From NCBI GenBank assembly GCA_016705365.1, contig JADIYI010000009.1, positions 310,001-374,000 on the forward strand: a DNA stretch of 64,000 bases, in the 5' to 3' direction. Made by a program: the position numbers and the translations under genes. The notes under the pieces are model-generated. The model ran no database searches and was not told where the DNA came from. It was given only the letters and a program-made list of their open reading frames with translations. The number at the start of each line of letters is the position of its first letter. The stretch's first letter is position 1. Of this stretch, positions 26,035 through 35,044 are shown piece after piece. This DNA is from Gammaproteobacteria bacterium (GTDB taxonomy: Bacteria; Pseudomonadota; Gammaproteobacteria; Pseudomonadales; UBA5518).

Positions 26035-28304
26035 TCAGCTGTCGCGGGCCGCCCGTGCGGCACGTATCAATGACCAAACCTGCTGCGGCGAGGCCGGTGT
26101 CTCGCGCACCGCAACCCCGAGCGGCGCCAGCGCGTCATTGATCGCGCAGACCACGGCAGCTGGCGTGGTGTGCATCGCGCCTTCGCCAGAACCCTTGGCA
26201 CCGAGCGGCGCAAACGGCGATGGCGTCACCAGCGCCGCTTTCGTGGTCATCGGCACTTCGTTGATCGTCGGTACCAGGTAGTCCATGAAGGTGGACACCA
26301 GCGGCTGCGCGTTCTCGTTGTAGACATACTGCTCGAGCAGCGCCGCGCCCACGCCCTGGGCCACACCGCCCTGGATTTGGCCCTCGACGCTGGCCGGATT
26401 GAGTCGCGTGCCACAATCATCGGCAATAAAATATTTCAGGAGGGCGGCAGCAGATCGCTGCGCGCAAGCATCGCGCCGGCCACCTGCGCCATTGGCATCT
26501 GCGCACCAGGCACACCCTTCACGCGCAGACAGCCGTCCATCAACTCGACCTGGTCCGGCTGCACCTGCAGCAGTACCGCGGCGACCGCGCACAGTTTTTC
26601 CGCGATCGCGGCACTGGCGCCAAGGACCGCGCCGGTGATCGCGACGCCGACACGGCTACCACCAGGACCGAAATGCGGCGGTGCGTGGTCGGTATCGGCG
26701 TAGACCACGCGCACCTCTTCCATCGTCACCCCGAAATAATCGGCCAGCAGTTGCGCGACGATAGTGTACTGACCCTGTCCCTGCAGGTTGAAGCCGACCC
26801 GCGCCGTGATCTGCCCAAGAATATCGATGCCGATGCTCACGCCCTCGGGCACACCAACGCCGGGCACACCGACGGTGCGGTAGGCATTCCAGTCGAACAC
26901 GCCCGGTTCGATGGTGCTGACCACACCGATGCCGAGCAGACGGCCTGCAGCGCGTGCGCTGGCCTGTTCCTCGCGCAGGCGTCGGTAATCGGCGATCTCG
27001 AGCACTTTGTCGAGTGTCGCCTCGTAATTGCCGCTGTCGTACTCGTTGCCGCTCGGAATGGTATAGGGAAACTGCTCCGGACGGATGTAGTTGCGCCGAC
27101 GCAGCTCGGCAGGATCGAGACCCAGCCCGCGCGCCGCAATGTCCATCAGCGATTCGAGCACGAAGTTATGCGGTGGCGGCCCGTAGCCACGATACGGATA
27201 GGATGGCGCGCGATTCGTGGTCACCAACTTCATGTCGTATTGCGCCGCCTCGATGCGGTAGCAGCCGGTGAAGGCGGCGAGCGGCTTGGCAACCGAGATC
27301 GTGCCATAACCCTCCGCGCTGGCGCCCTGGTTATCGACCAGGTGCACGCGGAAACCCGTTACCGTGCCATCGGCCTTTACCGCGAGCGAAGCGTCGTAAT
27401 GACGATCCCAGGACTGACCGCCGCCCGCGAGCAGGTACTCCACCCGATCCTCGATATACTTGACCGGGCGCCCCCCTGCCTTGCGTGACAGCAGCGCCGC
27501 GATATCCGTACCGCGCGGTCCGCCCTTGCCACCGAAACCACCGCCTTGGGGATGGCTGATCACGTTGACCTGGTTCGATTGCAGACGCAGCGTCTGGGCG
27601 CGGCCCAACGCCATGAAACTCGGGGTCTGGTAGGCACCATGACAGGTCAGCCGGTTTTCGACCAGGTCCCACTGGCATACGCAGCCGAAAGTCTCCATGG
27701 GGTTGGCGCCCACACGGTTCCAGCGGAACTTGCCGCTGAACTCGTGATCGGCCGCAGCGAACACCCCGTCGATGTCGCCCCAGGTGAACACGCGTCCCTG
27801 GATCAGGTTGCTGCCGTTCTCCTCGTAGAGCAGCGCGCTCTCCGGGTCCAGCGCCGTGTAGGGGTCGGACGTTGGCGCCAGCAGCTCGTATTCGACATCG
27901 ATCAGTTCACAGGCATCCTCCGCAATGTAACGACTGGTCGCCGCGATTGCGGCCACCGGCTCGCCGACGAAACGCACCTTGCCGACCGCGAGGCTGTAAG
28001 GCCCCCAGCCGGCCGGCGCGGTGATCATCGGATCGCACCAGCGCTCGAGATCGGCACCACTCAGCACCGCGTGCACGCCGGGATGGGCTGCGGCCCTGCT
28101 GGTGTCGACACTCACAATGCGCGCGTGCGGATGCGGGCTGCGCAGGACCGCGCAATGCAGCATGTCAGGCAGGGAAAAATTGTCGATGAATTGCGCGTGT
28201 CCGGTTACCAGTGCGCGATCCTCGATCCGCTTGACTTCCTTGCCCACGAAACGGCGTGCAGTGGTCGGCAGCTGGTCCAGCGAAGTGGGGATTGTCGTCG
28301 TCAT
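26035..28304 (-). pseudogene. molybdopterin large subunit (CoxL/XdhB-like) with internal deletion and frameshift
   Basis: Large subunit of a xanthine dehydrogenase/aldehyde oxidase-type hydroxylase. The first 620 codons are intact: N-terminal domain (RFVGKEVKRIEDRALVTGHA), PQGGGFGGKGG, PYRGYGPP and NLQGQGQYT. The frame ends at MLARSDLLPPS with a stop near 26436. The C-terminal part resumes in another frame at LLKYFIADDCGTRLNP and keeps the catalytic Glu (GAKGSGEGA). Compared with the family, about 40 residues between LPP and LLKY are missing. The carbon monoxide dehydrogenase loop AYxCSFR is absent, so it was not a form I CODH. As read it cannot make an active enzyme. Confidence 0.85.
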
Positions 28305-28328
28305 GCGTGTCTGCTCCCGGTCGTTTGC

Positions 28329-28835
28329 TCAGTTGCCAAGCGCGGCAGGATCGGCGCGTCCGGCACGCAGCTTGGCGGCCGCGTGACGCACCGACTCCAT
28401 GATGTGCTGGTAGCCGGTGCAGCGACACAGGTTTCCGCCCAGCGCCTCGCGGATCTCCTCGTCGCTCGGATCGGGCGTGTCACCCAGCAGTTCAACCGTG
28501 GTCATCAGAAAGCCCGGGGTGCAGAAGCCGCACTGCAGGCCGTGCTTCTCGATAAAGGCTTCCTGGATCGGGTGCAGGCCGTCGGGGCCCTGCAGGCCCT
28601 CGACGGTCCGCAGTTCGGTGCCGTCGGCCTGCACCGCGAGCAGCAGGCAGCTGCGCACCGCCTGGCCGTCCTTGATGATGGTACAGGCCCCGCAGACGCC
28701 ATGTTCGCAGCCCACATGCGTTCCCGTCAGGTGCAGTTCGTGGCGCAGGAAATCGACCAGCGTCATGCGCGCCTCGACCTCGCGTTCGTAGACCTTGCCG
28801 TTCACCGTGAGGCGCACCTTGTGCAGCTGCGTCAT
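28329..28835 (-). CDS. 2Fe-2S subunit of a molybdenum hydroxylase (CoxS-like)
   Basis: A 168-residue electron-transfer subunit with two [2Fe-2S] clusters. The plant-type cluster uses GCEHGVCGACT plus a later Cys, and the helical cluster uses QCGFCTPG and NLCRCTG. It would pass electrons from the molybdenum site to the FAD subunit encoded just upstream. It appears intact although the following large-subunit gene is broken. Confidence 0.95.
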   Translation of the reverse strand: MTQLHKVRLTVNGKVYEREVEARMTLVDFLRHELHLTGTHVGCEHGVCGACTIIKDGQAVRSCLLLAVQADGTELRTVEGLQGPDGLHPIQEAFIEKHGLQCGFCTPGFLMTTVELLGDTPDPSDEEIREALGGNLCRCTGYQHIMESVRHAAAKLRAGRADPAALGN

Positions 28836-28869
28836 GATCCCTTACCTCCGCGTGTCCATTACCTTAGAA

Positions 28870-29748
28870 TCAGGGCGTCGCGCGCGCCAGCGCCTGCGCC
28901 AGGCCGCGCTCCACCACCACCGACACGAGATTACGGCGAAAATCGGCCGAGGCGTGCACATCGGCAATCGGTTCCTCGACCTCCGCGGCACCCGCACTAC
29001 CCGCCTGTCCGAACAGCACCGGATCCGGCACCTGCCCGAGCACGACCTGCTCCGCAGCCGCGAGCTGCACCGCGGTGGCGTTCACGCCGAACACCACGAT
29101 GCGCGCACTGCTGATGCGCCCGCCCCCGAGCGTCAGCAACACCGCGCAACCGGCCATCGCGAAATCGCCCTTGCGCCGCGACACTTCGTAAAAGGACCAG
29201 CCCGTGCCCGGCGCCAGCACCGGCATGCGCACTTCGGTCAGGATCTCGGTGGAAGCGAGATCCGTGGTCAGGTAGGTCACGAAGAAATCGCGCGCCGCAA
29301 TCAGGCGTTCGCCGTCGGGGCCCACCGCCTTCAGCTGCATATCGAGTGCAATCGCCGTTGCCGGGTATTCCGAAGCCGGATCGGCGTTGGCAAAGGAACC
29401 GCCGACACTGCCCTGGGCACGGATCGCGCGGTGTCCGACGTTGAGCGTCGCGGCATGGAACAGCGGTTGGCGCTCGCGCACCAGTGGCGAATCCTCCGCG
29501 GCCCGCTTGCTGGCCATCGCGCCGATCGCAATCGTGGCGCCTTCGTCGCGGATATGGTCCAAGCCCCCGATCCGGCGCAGGTCCACCAGTACCTCGGGGC
29601 GCGCGACGCGCAGGCTCAGCATCGGCATCAGGCTCTGACCGCCCGCGATGATTCTGGCCTCCAGGCCTTCCTCCTCGAAACGCACCAGCAGCGCGATGGC
29701 CTCCTCGAGGGTTTCAGGCGCGTAGTAATCGAATGGTGCCGGCTTCAT
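28870..29748 (-). CDS. FAD-binding subunit of a molybdenum hydroxylase (CoxM-like)
   Basis: A 292-residue flavoprotein of the CO dehydrogenase medium-subunit family. FAD-binding motifs AGGQSLMPML and GSVGGSFANADPASEYP are present. I chose the ATG at 29748 (MKPAPFDYYAP), which matches family N-termini; a GTG at 29820 would run back toward the 57-bp repeat. It is the first gene of the operon FAD subunit, 2Fe-2S subunit, broken large subunit, acyl-CoA synthetase. Confidence 0.94.
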   Translation of the reverse strand: MKPAPFDYYAPETLEEAIALLVRFEEEGLEARIIAGGQSLMPMLSLRVARPEVLVDLRRIGGLDHIRDEGATIAIGAMASKRAAEDSPLVRERQPLFHAATLNVGHRAIRAQGSVGGSFANADPASEYPATAIALDMQLKAVGPDGERLIAARDFFVTYLTTDLASTEILTEVRMPVLAPGTGWSFYEVSRRKGDFAMAGCAVLLTLGGGRISSARIVVFGVNATAVQLAAAEQVVLGQVPDPVLFGQAGSAGAAEVEEPIADVHASADFRRNLVSVVVERGLAQALARATP

Positions 29749-29827
29749 CGCATTTACCCGTGAATTGCTGGGACGGCTTTGGCTGACGCATTCTAATTGC
29801 TGGGAGTGGTGCACCGCCACCCGGCGC

Positions 29828-29884
29828 GCATCAAATCAGGCCGTTCGGATCTCATTTCCGGTCAAGCGCGCGTTGCGGCGCCGG
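29828..29884. repeat. 57-bp direct repeat, left copy (flanks hydrogenase-like block)
   Basis: Identical to 37342-37398 except one base, same orientation, about 7.5 kb apart. The pair brackets the six hyf-like genes and the ribbon-helix-helix gene. Weaker similarity continues for about 25 bases beyond the right end. On the minus strand it could encode MRSERPDLM, close to MKSRRPELM in the 88-bp repeats. Confidence 0.9.
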
Positions 29885-29941
29885 CGGCACTCTTCACCTG
29901 TTGGCAACGAGCGACGAGCAACGCGTGCCGCTGAACGCCGC

Positions 29942-30442
29942 TCAGCGGAGCGCGCCGAGGATGCCCTGCAGGATCAGCGTGGGAGCGGGAGGGCAACCAC
30001 TGACCACCGCATCGACGGGAATGATGTCCGACACGCGTGAGGGGCACGCATGACCCTTGCCGAATACTCCTCCGTCACCGGCACAATCACCGATGGCGAC
30101 CACCAGCTTCGGATCGGGGGTGGCGGCGTAGGTGCGTTGCAGCGCGACCACCATGTTCCGCGATACCGGCCCGGTCACCAGCAGCATGTCGGCGTGGCGC
30201 GGAGAGGCGACGAATTTGATGCCGCTGCCCTCGATGTTGTAATGCGGGTTGTTCAGCGCGTGGATCTCGAGTTCGCAGCCGTTGCACGATCCCGCGTCGA
30301 TCATGCGGATGCACAGCGCGCGCCCCAGCACTTTCAGGATATCGGCCTGCAGTCTCTCGCGCAGATGGGTGTCGTCGCCGGGCGACGGCATGGCATCGCT
30401 CAGCATCCCGGTACTGAATATCTGCTTCACGATATCGAACAT
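29942..30442 (-). CDS. hydrogenase-4-like small subunit (HyfI/NuoB-like)
   Basis: A 166-residue peripheral subunit carrying the proximal [4Fe-4S] cluster. All four ligands are visible: C53 and C56 in GSCNGCE, C120 in GDCAGDGG and C150 in SGCPPAP. It is the last gene of the six-gene complex operon and lies just after the large-subunit stop. I chose the ATG at 30442 (MFDIVKQIF); a TTG at 30463 would overlap the large-subunit gene. An intact cluster beside a large subunit without nickel ligands suggests retained electron transfer with a changed substrate site. Confidence 0.9.
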   Translation of the reverse strand: MFDIVKQIFSTGMLSDAMPSPGDDTHLRERLQADILKVLGRALCIRMIDAGSCNGCELEIHALNNPHYNIEGSGIKFVASPRHADMLLVTGPVSRNMVVALQRTYAATPDPKLVVAIGDCAGDGGVFGKGHACPSRVSDIIPVDAVVSGCPPAPTLILQGILGALR

Positions 30443-30449
30443 CGGCACC

Positions 30450-31958
30450 TCACAGATCAACACCGCTGTAGGACAGGTTGAAGGACTTGTTGATCAGCGG
30501 AAAGTCGGGAACGATATTGCCGATCACCGCGTGCTCGATAACCGGCCAGTTGTGCCACGACGGATCGTGCGGGTGGCAGCGGTGGATGCGGTTGCCGGGC
30601 GCGGTTTGCAGCGCCACCAGTACCGGTCCGCGCCAGCCCTCGACAAGTCCCGGTGCAAAACCCGCCGGCGTCACGGCAGGCAATTCGTCACGGATCGCGC
30701 CCTGCGGCAACTCCCGCAGCAACTGCGTGCACAGTCGCAGCGATTCCTCGAGTTCGTCGAAGCGCACTGCCACGCGCGCCGCCACATCGCCCCGATCGCT
30801 ACCCGCACGCCGCACCACGATCCGGTCCCACGGCGCGAGCGGCAGGTCGCAGCGCAGATCCAGGGGCTGCCCGCTGGCGCGCCCCGCGAGTCCGCACAGG
30901 CCAAATCGCTGTGCCAGCGATGGTGGTACCACGCCGCAGCCGGAAAAACGATCCTGCACCCCGGCGTGGTCATCGATGATGGCGCGCAGGGTGGCCGATT
31001 GCGCGGCCAGAAACACGCACTGCGCGAGCAGCTGTTCGCATGCCGCATCGTCCAGATCGTGCAGCGTGCCGCCCGGCACGATCTCGTCCATCGGGTAGCG
31101 TGCGCCATAGACGCGCGCGTTGAGCCGCAGCAACTCCTCCTTCAGGTGCGAGAACTGGCTGAGACCGAAGCCGAGCCCGGCATCGTTGGCGAGCGCGCCG
31201 AGATCCCCGAGATGATTGGCGATGCGCTCGCGCTCGAGCAGCAAGGCGCGCAGGAACAGCGCGCGTGGCGGCGGAGCAATCCCGCAAATCTGTTCGAGCG
31301 CCATGCAATAGGCCCACGAGAATGCCGCCGCGCTGTCACCCGATACCCGCGCCGCGAGACGCTGGCCTTGCACGGGCGAGAGTTCGGTGAAACGCCGCTC
31401 GATACCCTTGTGTGCGTAGCCGAGCCGCGTCTCGAGGCGCAGCACTTTTTCACCGACTACAGAAAAGCGGAAATGGCCGGGCTCGATGATGCCCGCGTGC
31501 ACGGGACCAACGGCGATCTCGTGGACCCCATCGCCCCTGACGTGCACGAACGGGTAGTCGTCCGGCCCGGCGCGGGCGCTGTCTGGCTCGCCCGCGTCAT
31601 GACGCAGTGGAAAATGATCGCGTGCCCAGCCCGCATGGCGTACCCACGCACGTTTGTCGGCATCGTCCGTTTCGATTCCGAGCAGATCGCGCATGCCGCG
31701 CTGCATGCGTGCTGCCGAGGGGTAGATCGTCGCGATGCCGGGCAGCTCTGGTGCGTCTGCCGGCAGCGCGATTTCCAGCACTCGTACCTGCGCGGCATCG
31801 AGAAACGCGGCGCGTACCGTAAATCCTGCTCGGAGCGCGCGGTCGTCGCTGCCCCACAGCGCCAGAAAATGCGCGTCACGTGCGCGCAGTTGCCGCACTT
31901 CGTCGAGCCAGCCGGATGCAGCGACCCGGATGTGCAGCACGGGAGGTGTGATGCTCAC
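30450..31958 (-). CDS. hydrogenase-4-like large subunit (HyfG/NuoCD-like) lacking Ni-Fe ligands
   Basis: A 502-residue fusion of a NuoC-like N-domain (to about residue 150) and a NuoD/hydrogenase large-subunit domain (EPGHFRFSVVGEKVLRLETR, YAHKGIERRF). In true group 4 hydrogenases an N-terminal CGxC and a C-terminal DPCxxC hold nickel and iron. Here the first site reads VSGDSAAAF (residues 205-213) and the C-terminus reads FNLSYSGVDL, so both cysteine pairs are gone. It starts at a GTG overlapping the HyfF-like stop by four bases. This matches energy-converting hydrogenase-related complexes; hydrogen chemistry is unlikely. Confidence 0.9.
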   Translation of the reverse strand: MSITPPVLHIRVAASGWLDEVRQLRARDAHFLALWGSDDRALRAGFTVRAAFLDAAQVRVLEIALPADAPELPGIATIYPSAARMQRGMRDLLGIETDDADKRAWVRHAGWARDHFPLRHDAGEPDSARAGPDDYPFVHVRGDGVHEIAVGPVHAGIIEPGHFRFSVVGEKVLRLETRLGYAHKGIERRFTELSPVQGQRLAARVSGDSAAAFSWAYCMALEQICGIAPPPRALFLRALLLERERIANHLGDLGALANDAGLGFGLSQFSHLKEELLRLNARVYGARYPMDEIVPGGTLHDLDDAACEQLLAQCVFLAAQSATLRAIIDDHAGVQDRFSGCGVVPPSLAQRFGLCGLAGRASGQPLDLRCDLPLAPWDRIVVRRAGSDRGDVAARVAVRFDELEESLRLCTQLLRELPQGAIRDELPAVTPAGFAPGLVEGWRGPVLVALQTAPGNRIHRCHPHDPSWHNWPVIEHAVIGNIVPDFPLINKSFNLSYSGVDL

Positions 31959-33415
31959 GGCGCACCCCCGATCAGCGTGGCCGCGACCCGGAACCACTGC
32001 GCGAGCGCCGGTGGAATCCACACGCCGAGCATCAGCACCAGCAGCAGGTGCGCGAACACCGGCAGCGTGCCGTGTGGTTGCCGGGCAGGCGTGTCGGCGG
32101 CAGAACCGAACACCATCGATTGCACACGCGAGAAGATCGCGCCGAACGCAACACCGAGCCCGAGCAGCAGGATCGGCGTGGCCCAGGGCTGTTCGCGCAT
32201 GGCGGTGGTCAGGATCAGGAACTCGCTGGCGAACACGCCAAAGGGCGGCATGCCGAGGATCGCCAGCGATCCGATCATCAGCCCCCAGCCAACGCGCGGC
32301 GAGAACACCAGCAGGCCGCGGATATCGTCGATGATCTGGGTGCCGGCTTTCTGCGCCGCGTGACCGACCGTGAAGAAGATCGCGCTCTTGGTGAGCGAGT
32401 GCACCGTCATGTGCAGCAGCGCCGCGAAATTGGCCACCGGCCCGCCCATGCCGAAGGCGAACGTGATGATGCCCATGTGCTCTATCGAGGAATAGGCGAA
32501 CAGGCGCTTGATATCGCGCTGGCGCCACAGCATGAAAGCCGCGATCACGACCGAGAGCAGTCCGAAGAACATCAGCAGGCGCCCGGGCAATTCGAAGCCG
32601 ACGGAACCCTCGACCAGCACCTTGCAGCGAATCACCGCGTACAGCGCAACGTTCAGCAGCAGACCCGAGAGCACCGCCGATACCGGCGTCGGACCCTCCG
32701 CGTGCGCATCGGGCAACCAGTTGTGCAGTGGCGCGAGTCCCACCTTGGTGCCGTAACCGACCAGCAGGAACACAAAGGCAATCAGCAGCACCGTGGGTTC
32801 CATCTCGCCCTTGATGGCATCGAGGTGGGTCCACAGCAACGCGCTCATGCCGCTGCCGCCGAGTGCGCGCTCCGCCGCGGAGTAGAGCAGGATGGTTCCG
32901 AACAGTGCCTGCGCGATACCCACGCCGCACAGGATGAAGTACTTCCATGCCGCCTCCAGGCTCGCCGCCGTGCGATACAGCGAGACCAGCAGCACCGTGG
33001 AGAGTGTCGCGGCTTCCATCGCCACCCACAGTATGCCCATGTTGTTGGTGAGCAATGCGAGCAGCATGGTGAACATGAACAGCTGGTACATGCTGTGATA
33101 GAGCCGCAGGCGCGCGCGGTTGAGCTTGCCGCGGCTTTCCTCGACACGCATGTAATCGCGCGAGAACAACGCGGTGGTGAGACTGACGAATGCCGTGAGC
33201 ATCGCGAGGAACACATTGAAGGAATCGACGAGGAAGTTCTCGTTCCACACCAGTTGCGGCCCGTCGCGGATGACCCGCGCGGTGAGCGCGCAGCCGGCGA
33301 TGAAGGTGCCGAGGCTCACGAGCACATTGAGCTCCGCGGCGTGGCGGCGCTCGCCGAGCAGCGCCAGCAGGAGCGCGCCCGCGAGCGGCAGACTCATCAG
33401 CACGAGCAATTCCAT
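31955..33415 (-). CDS. hydrogenase-4-like antiporter-type membrane subunit (HyfF/NuoN-like)
   Basis: A 486-residue inner-membrane protein with about 14 helices. It shows the antiporter-fold signature YGTKVGLAPLHNWLPDAH, then GPTPVSAVLSGLLLNVALY, and the conserved KRLFAYSSIEHMG. These subunits move protons or sodium across the membrane. I chose the ATG at 33415 (MELLVLMSLPLAGA), nine bases after the HyfE-like stop; the frame runs further upstream inside that gene but this has no family support. Its stop overlaps the large-subunit GTG. Confidence 0.92.
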   Translation of the reverse strand: MELLVLMSLPLAGALLLALLGERRHAAELNVLVSLGTFIAGCALTARVIRDGPQLVWNENFLVDSFNVFLAMLTAFVSLTTALFSRDYMRVEESRGKLNRARLRLYHSMYQLFMFTMLLALLTNNMGILWVAMEAATLSTVLLVSLYRTAASLEAAWKYFILCGVGIAQALFGTILLYSAAERALGGSGMSALLWTHLDAIKGEMEPTVLLIAFVFLLVGYGTKVGLAPLHNWLPDAHAEGPTPVSAVLSGLLLNVALYAVIRCKVLVEGSVGFELPGRLLMFFGLLSVVIAAFMLWRQRDIKRLFAYSSIEHMGIITFAFGMGGPVANFAALLHMTVHSLTKSAIFFTVGHAAQKAGTQIIDDIRGLLVFSPRVGWGLMIGSLAILGMPPFGVFASEFLILTTAMREQPWATPILLLGLGVAFGAIFSRVQSMVFGSAADTPARQPHGTLPVFAHLLLVLMLGVWIPPALAQWFRVAATLIGGAP

Positions 33416-33423
33416 GAGCCTGT

Positions 33424-34089
33424 TCAGTCCTCCCGCAGCGCTTCGAGGTGGTGCAGATCGAGGCTGTCGAACTGCTCGCGGATCTGGAAGAAAAAGATGC
33501 CGAGAATGATCGCGCCGACCAGCACATCGAGCGCGATGCCGAGCTCGACCACCATCGGCATGCCATAGGTCGCGCTGGTTGCCGCGAAGAACAGCCCGTT
33601 CTCCATCGCGAGGAATCCGATGACCTGGGTGACGGCCTTGTGGCGCGTGATCATCATCAGGAACGAGAGCATCACCACCGCCATCGCGATGCCGAGCGTG
33701 CCGCGTGTGACGGTGCTCGCGAGCGCGGATATCGGTTGCGCCAGCCCGAAGCAGAACACCACCAGCATCATCCCGATCAGCATCGTGGCCGGGATGTTGA
33801 GTTCGGTCTCGGTGTCGCTGCGCAGCCCCAGGCGCAATACCAGCCGGTGCAGTATCCACGGCAGCAGCAACACCTTGAGTGTGAGCGTGAGTGCGGCCGA
33901 GTAGTACAGATGATGCTGCGCGCTGCTGAAGGCGACGATCGCGGTCGAGCACACCAGCGCCGCGCCCTGCAGCGCGAACAGATTTATGAGGGTACGGATG
34001 CGACGCTGCGCGAGCATTGCAAAGGACAGCAGCAGCACCAGCGCGGCGAACAGATGGATCAGCTGGGCGGAAAAAGGCAATTCGCTCAT
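33424..34089 (-). CDS. hydrogenase-4-like membrane subunit (HyfE-like)
   Basis: A 221-residue membrane protein close to HyfE in length, with six or seven hydrophobic helices (LIHLFAALVLLLSFAMLAQR, GLAQPISALAS, VIGFLAMENGLFFAA). The motif MENGLFF with a following GMPMVVELGIALD resembles the NuoK-like half of HyfE. It is the third gene of the complex and ends nine bases before the HyfF-like start. Confidence 0.88.
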   Translation of the reverse strand: MSELPFSAQLIHLFAALVLLLSFAMLAQRRIRTLINLFALQGAALVCSTAIVAFSSAQHHLYYSAALTLTLKVLLLPWILHRLVLRLGLRSDTETELNIPATMLIGMMLVVFCFGLAQPISALASTVTRGTLGIAMAVVMLSFLMMITRHKAVTQVIGFLAMENGLFFAATSATYGMPMVVELGIALDVLVGAIILGIFFFQIREQFDSLDLHHLEALRED

Positions 34090-34093
34090 GCGC

Positions 34094-35044
34094 TCAGCTC
34101 CGCAGCAACAGGCGCACGAGCACGCCGAGCACGGCCAGCAGGAAGGCCATCACGAGAAATTCGGGGGCACGGAAGATGCGGATCTTGGCGCTCAGCGTCT
34201 CGATCAGCGCGAGGAACGCACCGGCAACGGTCAGCTTTGCCATGAGAAACACCAGTGCGACAGGCAGTGCGGTCCAGGGGTCGCCGGCGCGGGCCACGCC
34301 CCAGGGCAGGAACAGCGCGAAGCCGACACAGGCGTAATTGAACAGCTTCAGCGCCGCGGCCCATTCGATCAGCGCGAGGTGACGCGCGGAGTACTCCAGC
34401 ACCAGAGCCTCGTGGATCATGGTGAGTTCGAGATGGGTGGCCGGGTTGTCGACCGGGATCCGGGCATTCTCGGCGAGCAGCACCATCAGGAATGCGATCG
34501 CGGCAAATGCGAGGCTCGGGTGGATCGCGAGCGAACGCCCCGTCAGCGTCTCGACGATGACCGGCAAAGCGGTGCTGCCCGCGATCAGCGAAGCGGTGAA
34601 AAGCACCATCAGCAGGGCCGGTTCGGCGAGAAAGCCGATCATCATTTCACGCCGCGCCCCGAGCGTGCCGAACGCGGTGCCGATATCCATTGCGGCCAGC
34701 GAGATGAACACGCGGGCGGTGGCGAACAGACCGACCAGCGCGATCGCATCGGCGGCACGCGCAAACGGCATCCGGGTGCCGAGCGAGGGAATGATGGCGA
34801 CCGCCGTGACCATCGTGCCGAACACGACGTAGGGCGTGATGCGAAACAGCGAACTGGCATTGTGCGCGAGCACCGCGTCCTTGCGCACCAGTTTGCGCAA
34901 CATGCGGTAGGGCTGGGTGAGCGGTGCCGCGCGGCGGTTCTGCAGCCACGCGCGACAGCAGTTGATCCAGCCGACGAACAGCGGCGCGAGCAGCACCGCC
35001 ACCACCACCTCGAGCAGCTGGACGAACAGGCCCTCGATGTTCAC
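34094..35044 (-). CDS. hydrogenase-4-like membrane anchor (HyfC/NuoH-like)
   Basis: A 316-residue NuoH-type subunit that joins the peripheral arm to the antiporter-like arm. The charged loop ENARIPVDNPATHLELTMIHEA is the hallmark of this family, and eight hydrophobic helices are present. The GTG start at 35044 overlaps the TGA of the HyfB-like gene by four bases; a longer in-frame extension lies entirely over that gene and is rejected. Confidence 0.92.
   Translation of the reverse strand: MNIEGLFVQLLEVVVAVLLAPLFVGWINCCRAWLQNRRAAPLTQPYRMLRKLVRKDAVLAHNASSLFRITPYVVFGTMVTAVAIIPSLGTRMPFARAADAIALVGLFATARVFISLAAMDIGTAFGTLGARREMMIGFLAEPALLMVLFTASLIAGSTALPVIVETLTGRSLAIHPSLAFAAIAFLMVLLAENARIPVDNPATHLELTMIHEALVLEYSARHLALIEWAAALKLFNYACVGFALFLPWGVARAGDPWTALPVALVFLMAKLTVAGAFLALIETLSAKIRIFRAPEFLVMAFLLAVLGVLVRLLLRS

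Noticed and set aside
26035..29748. Aerobic carbon monoxide dehydrogenase (coxMSL)
   Set aside because: The large subunit lacks the AYxCSFR active-site loop and is broken, so only a general molybdenum hydroxylase is supported.
32048..33568. A long plus-strand frame rich in His, Arg and Gln across the HyfF/HyfE-like genes
   Set aside because: Composition is typical of antisense to membrane-protein genes; no motif and no ribosome site.
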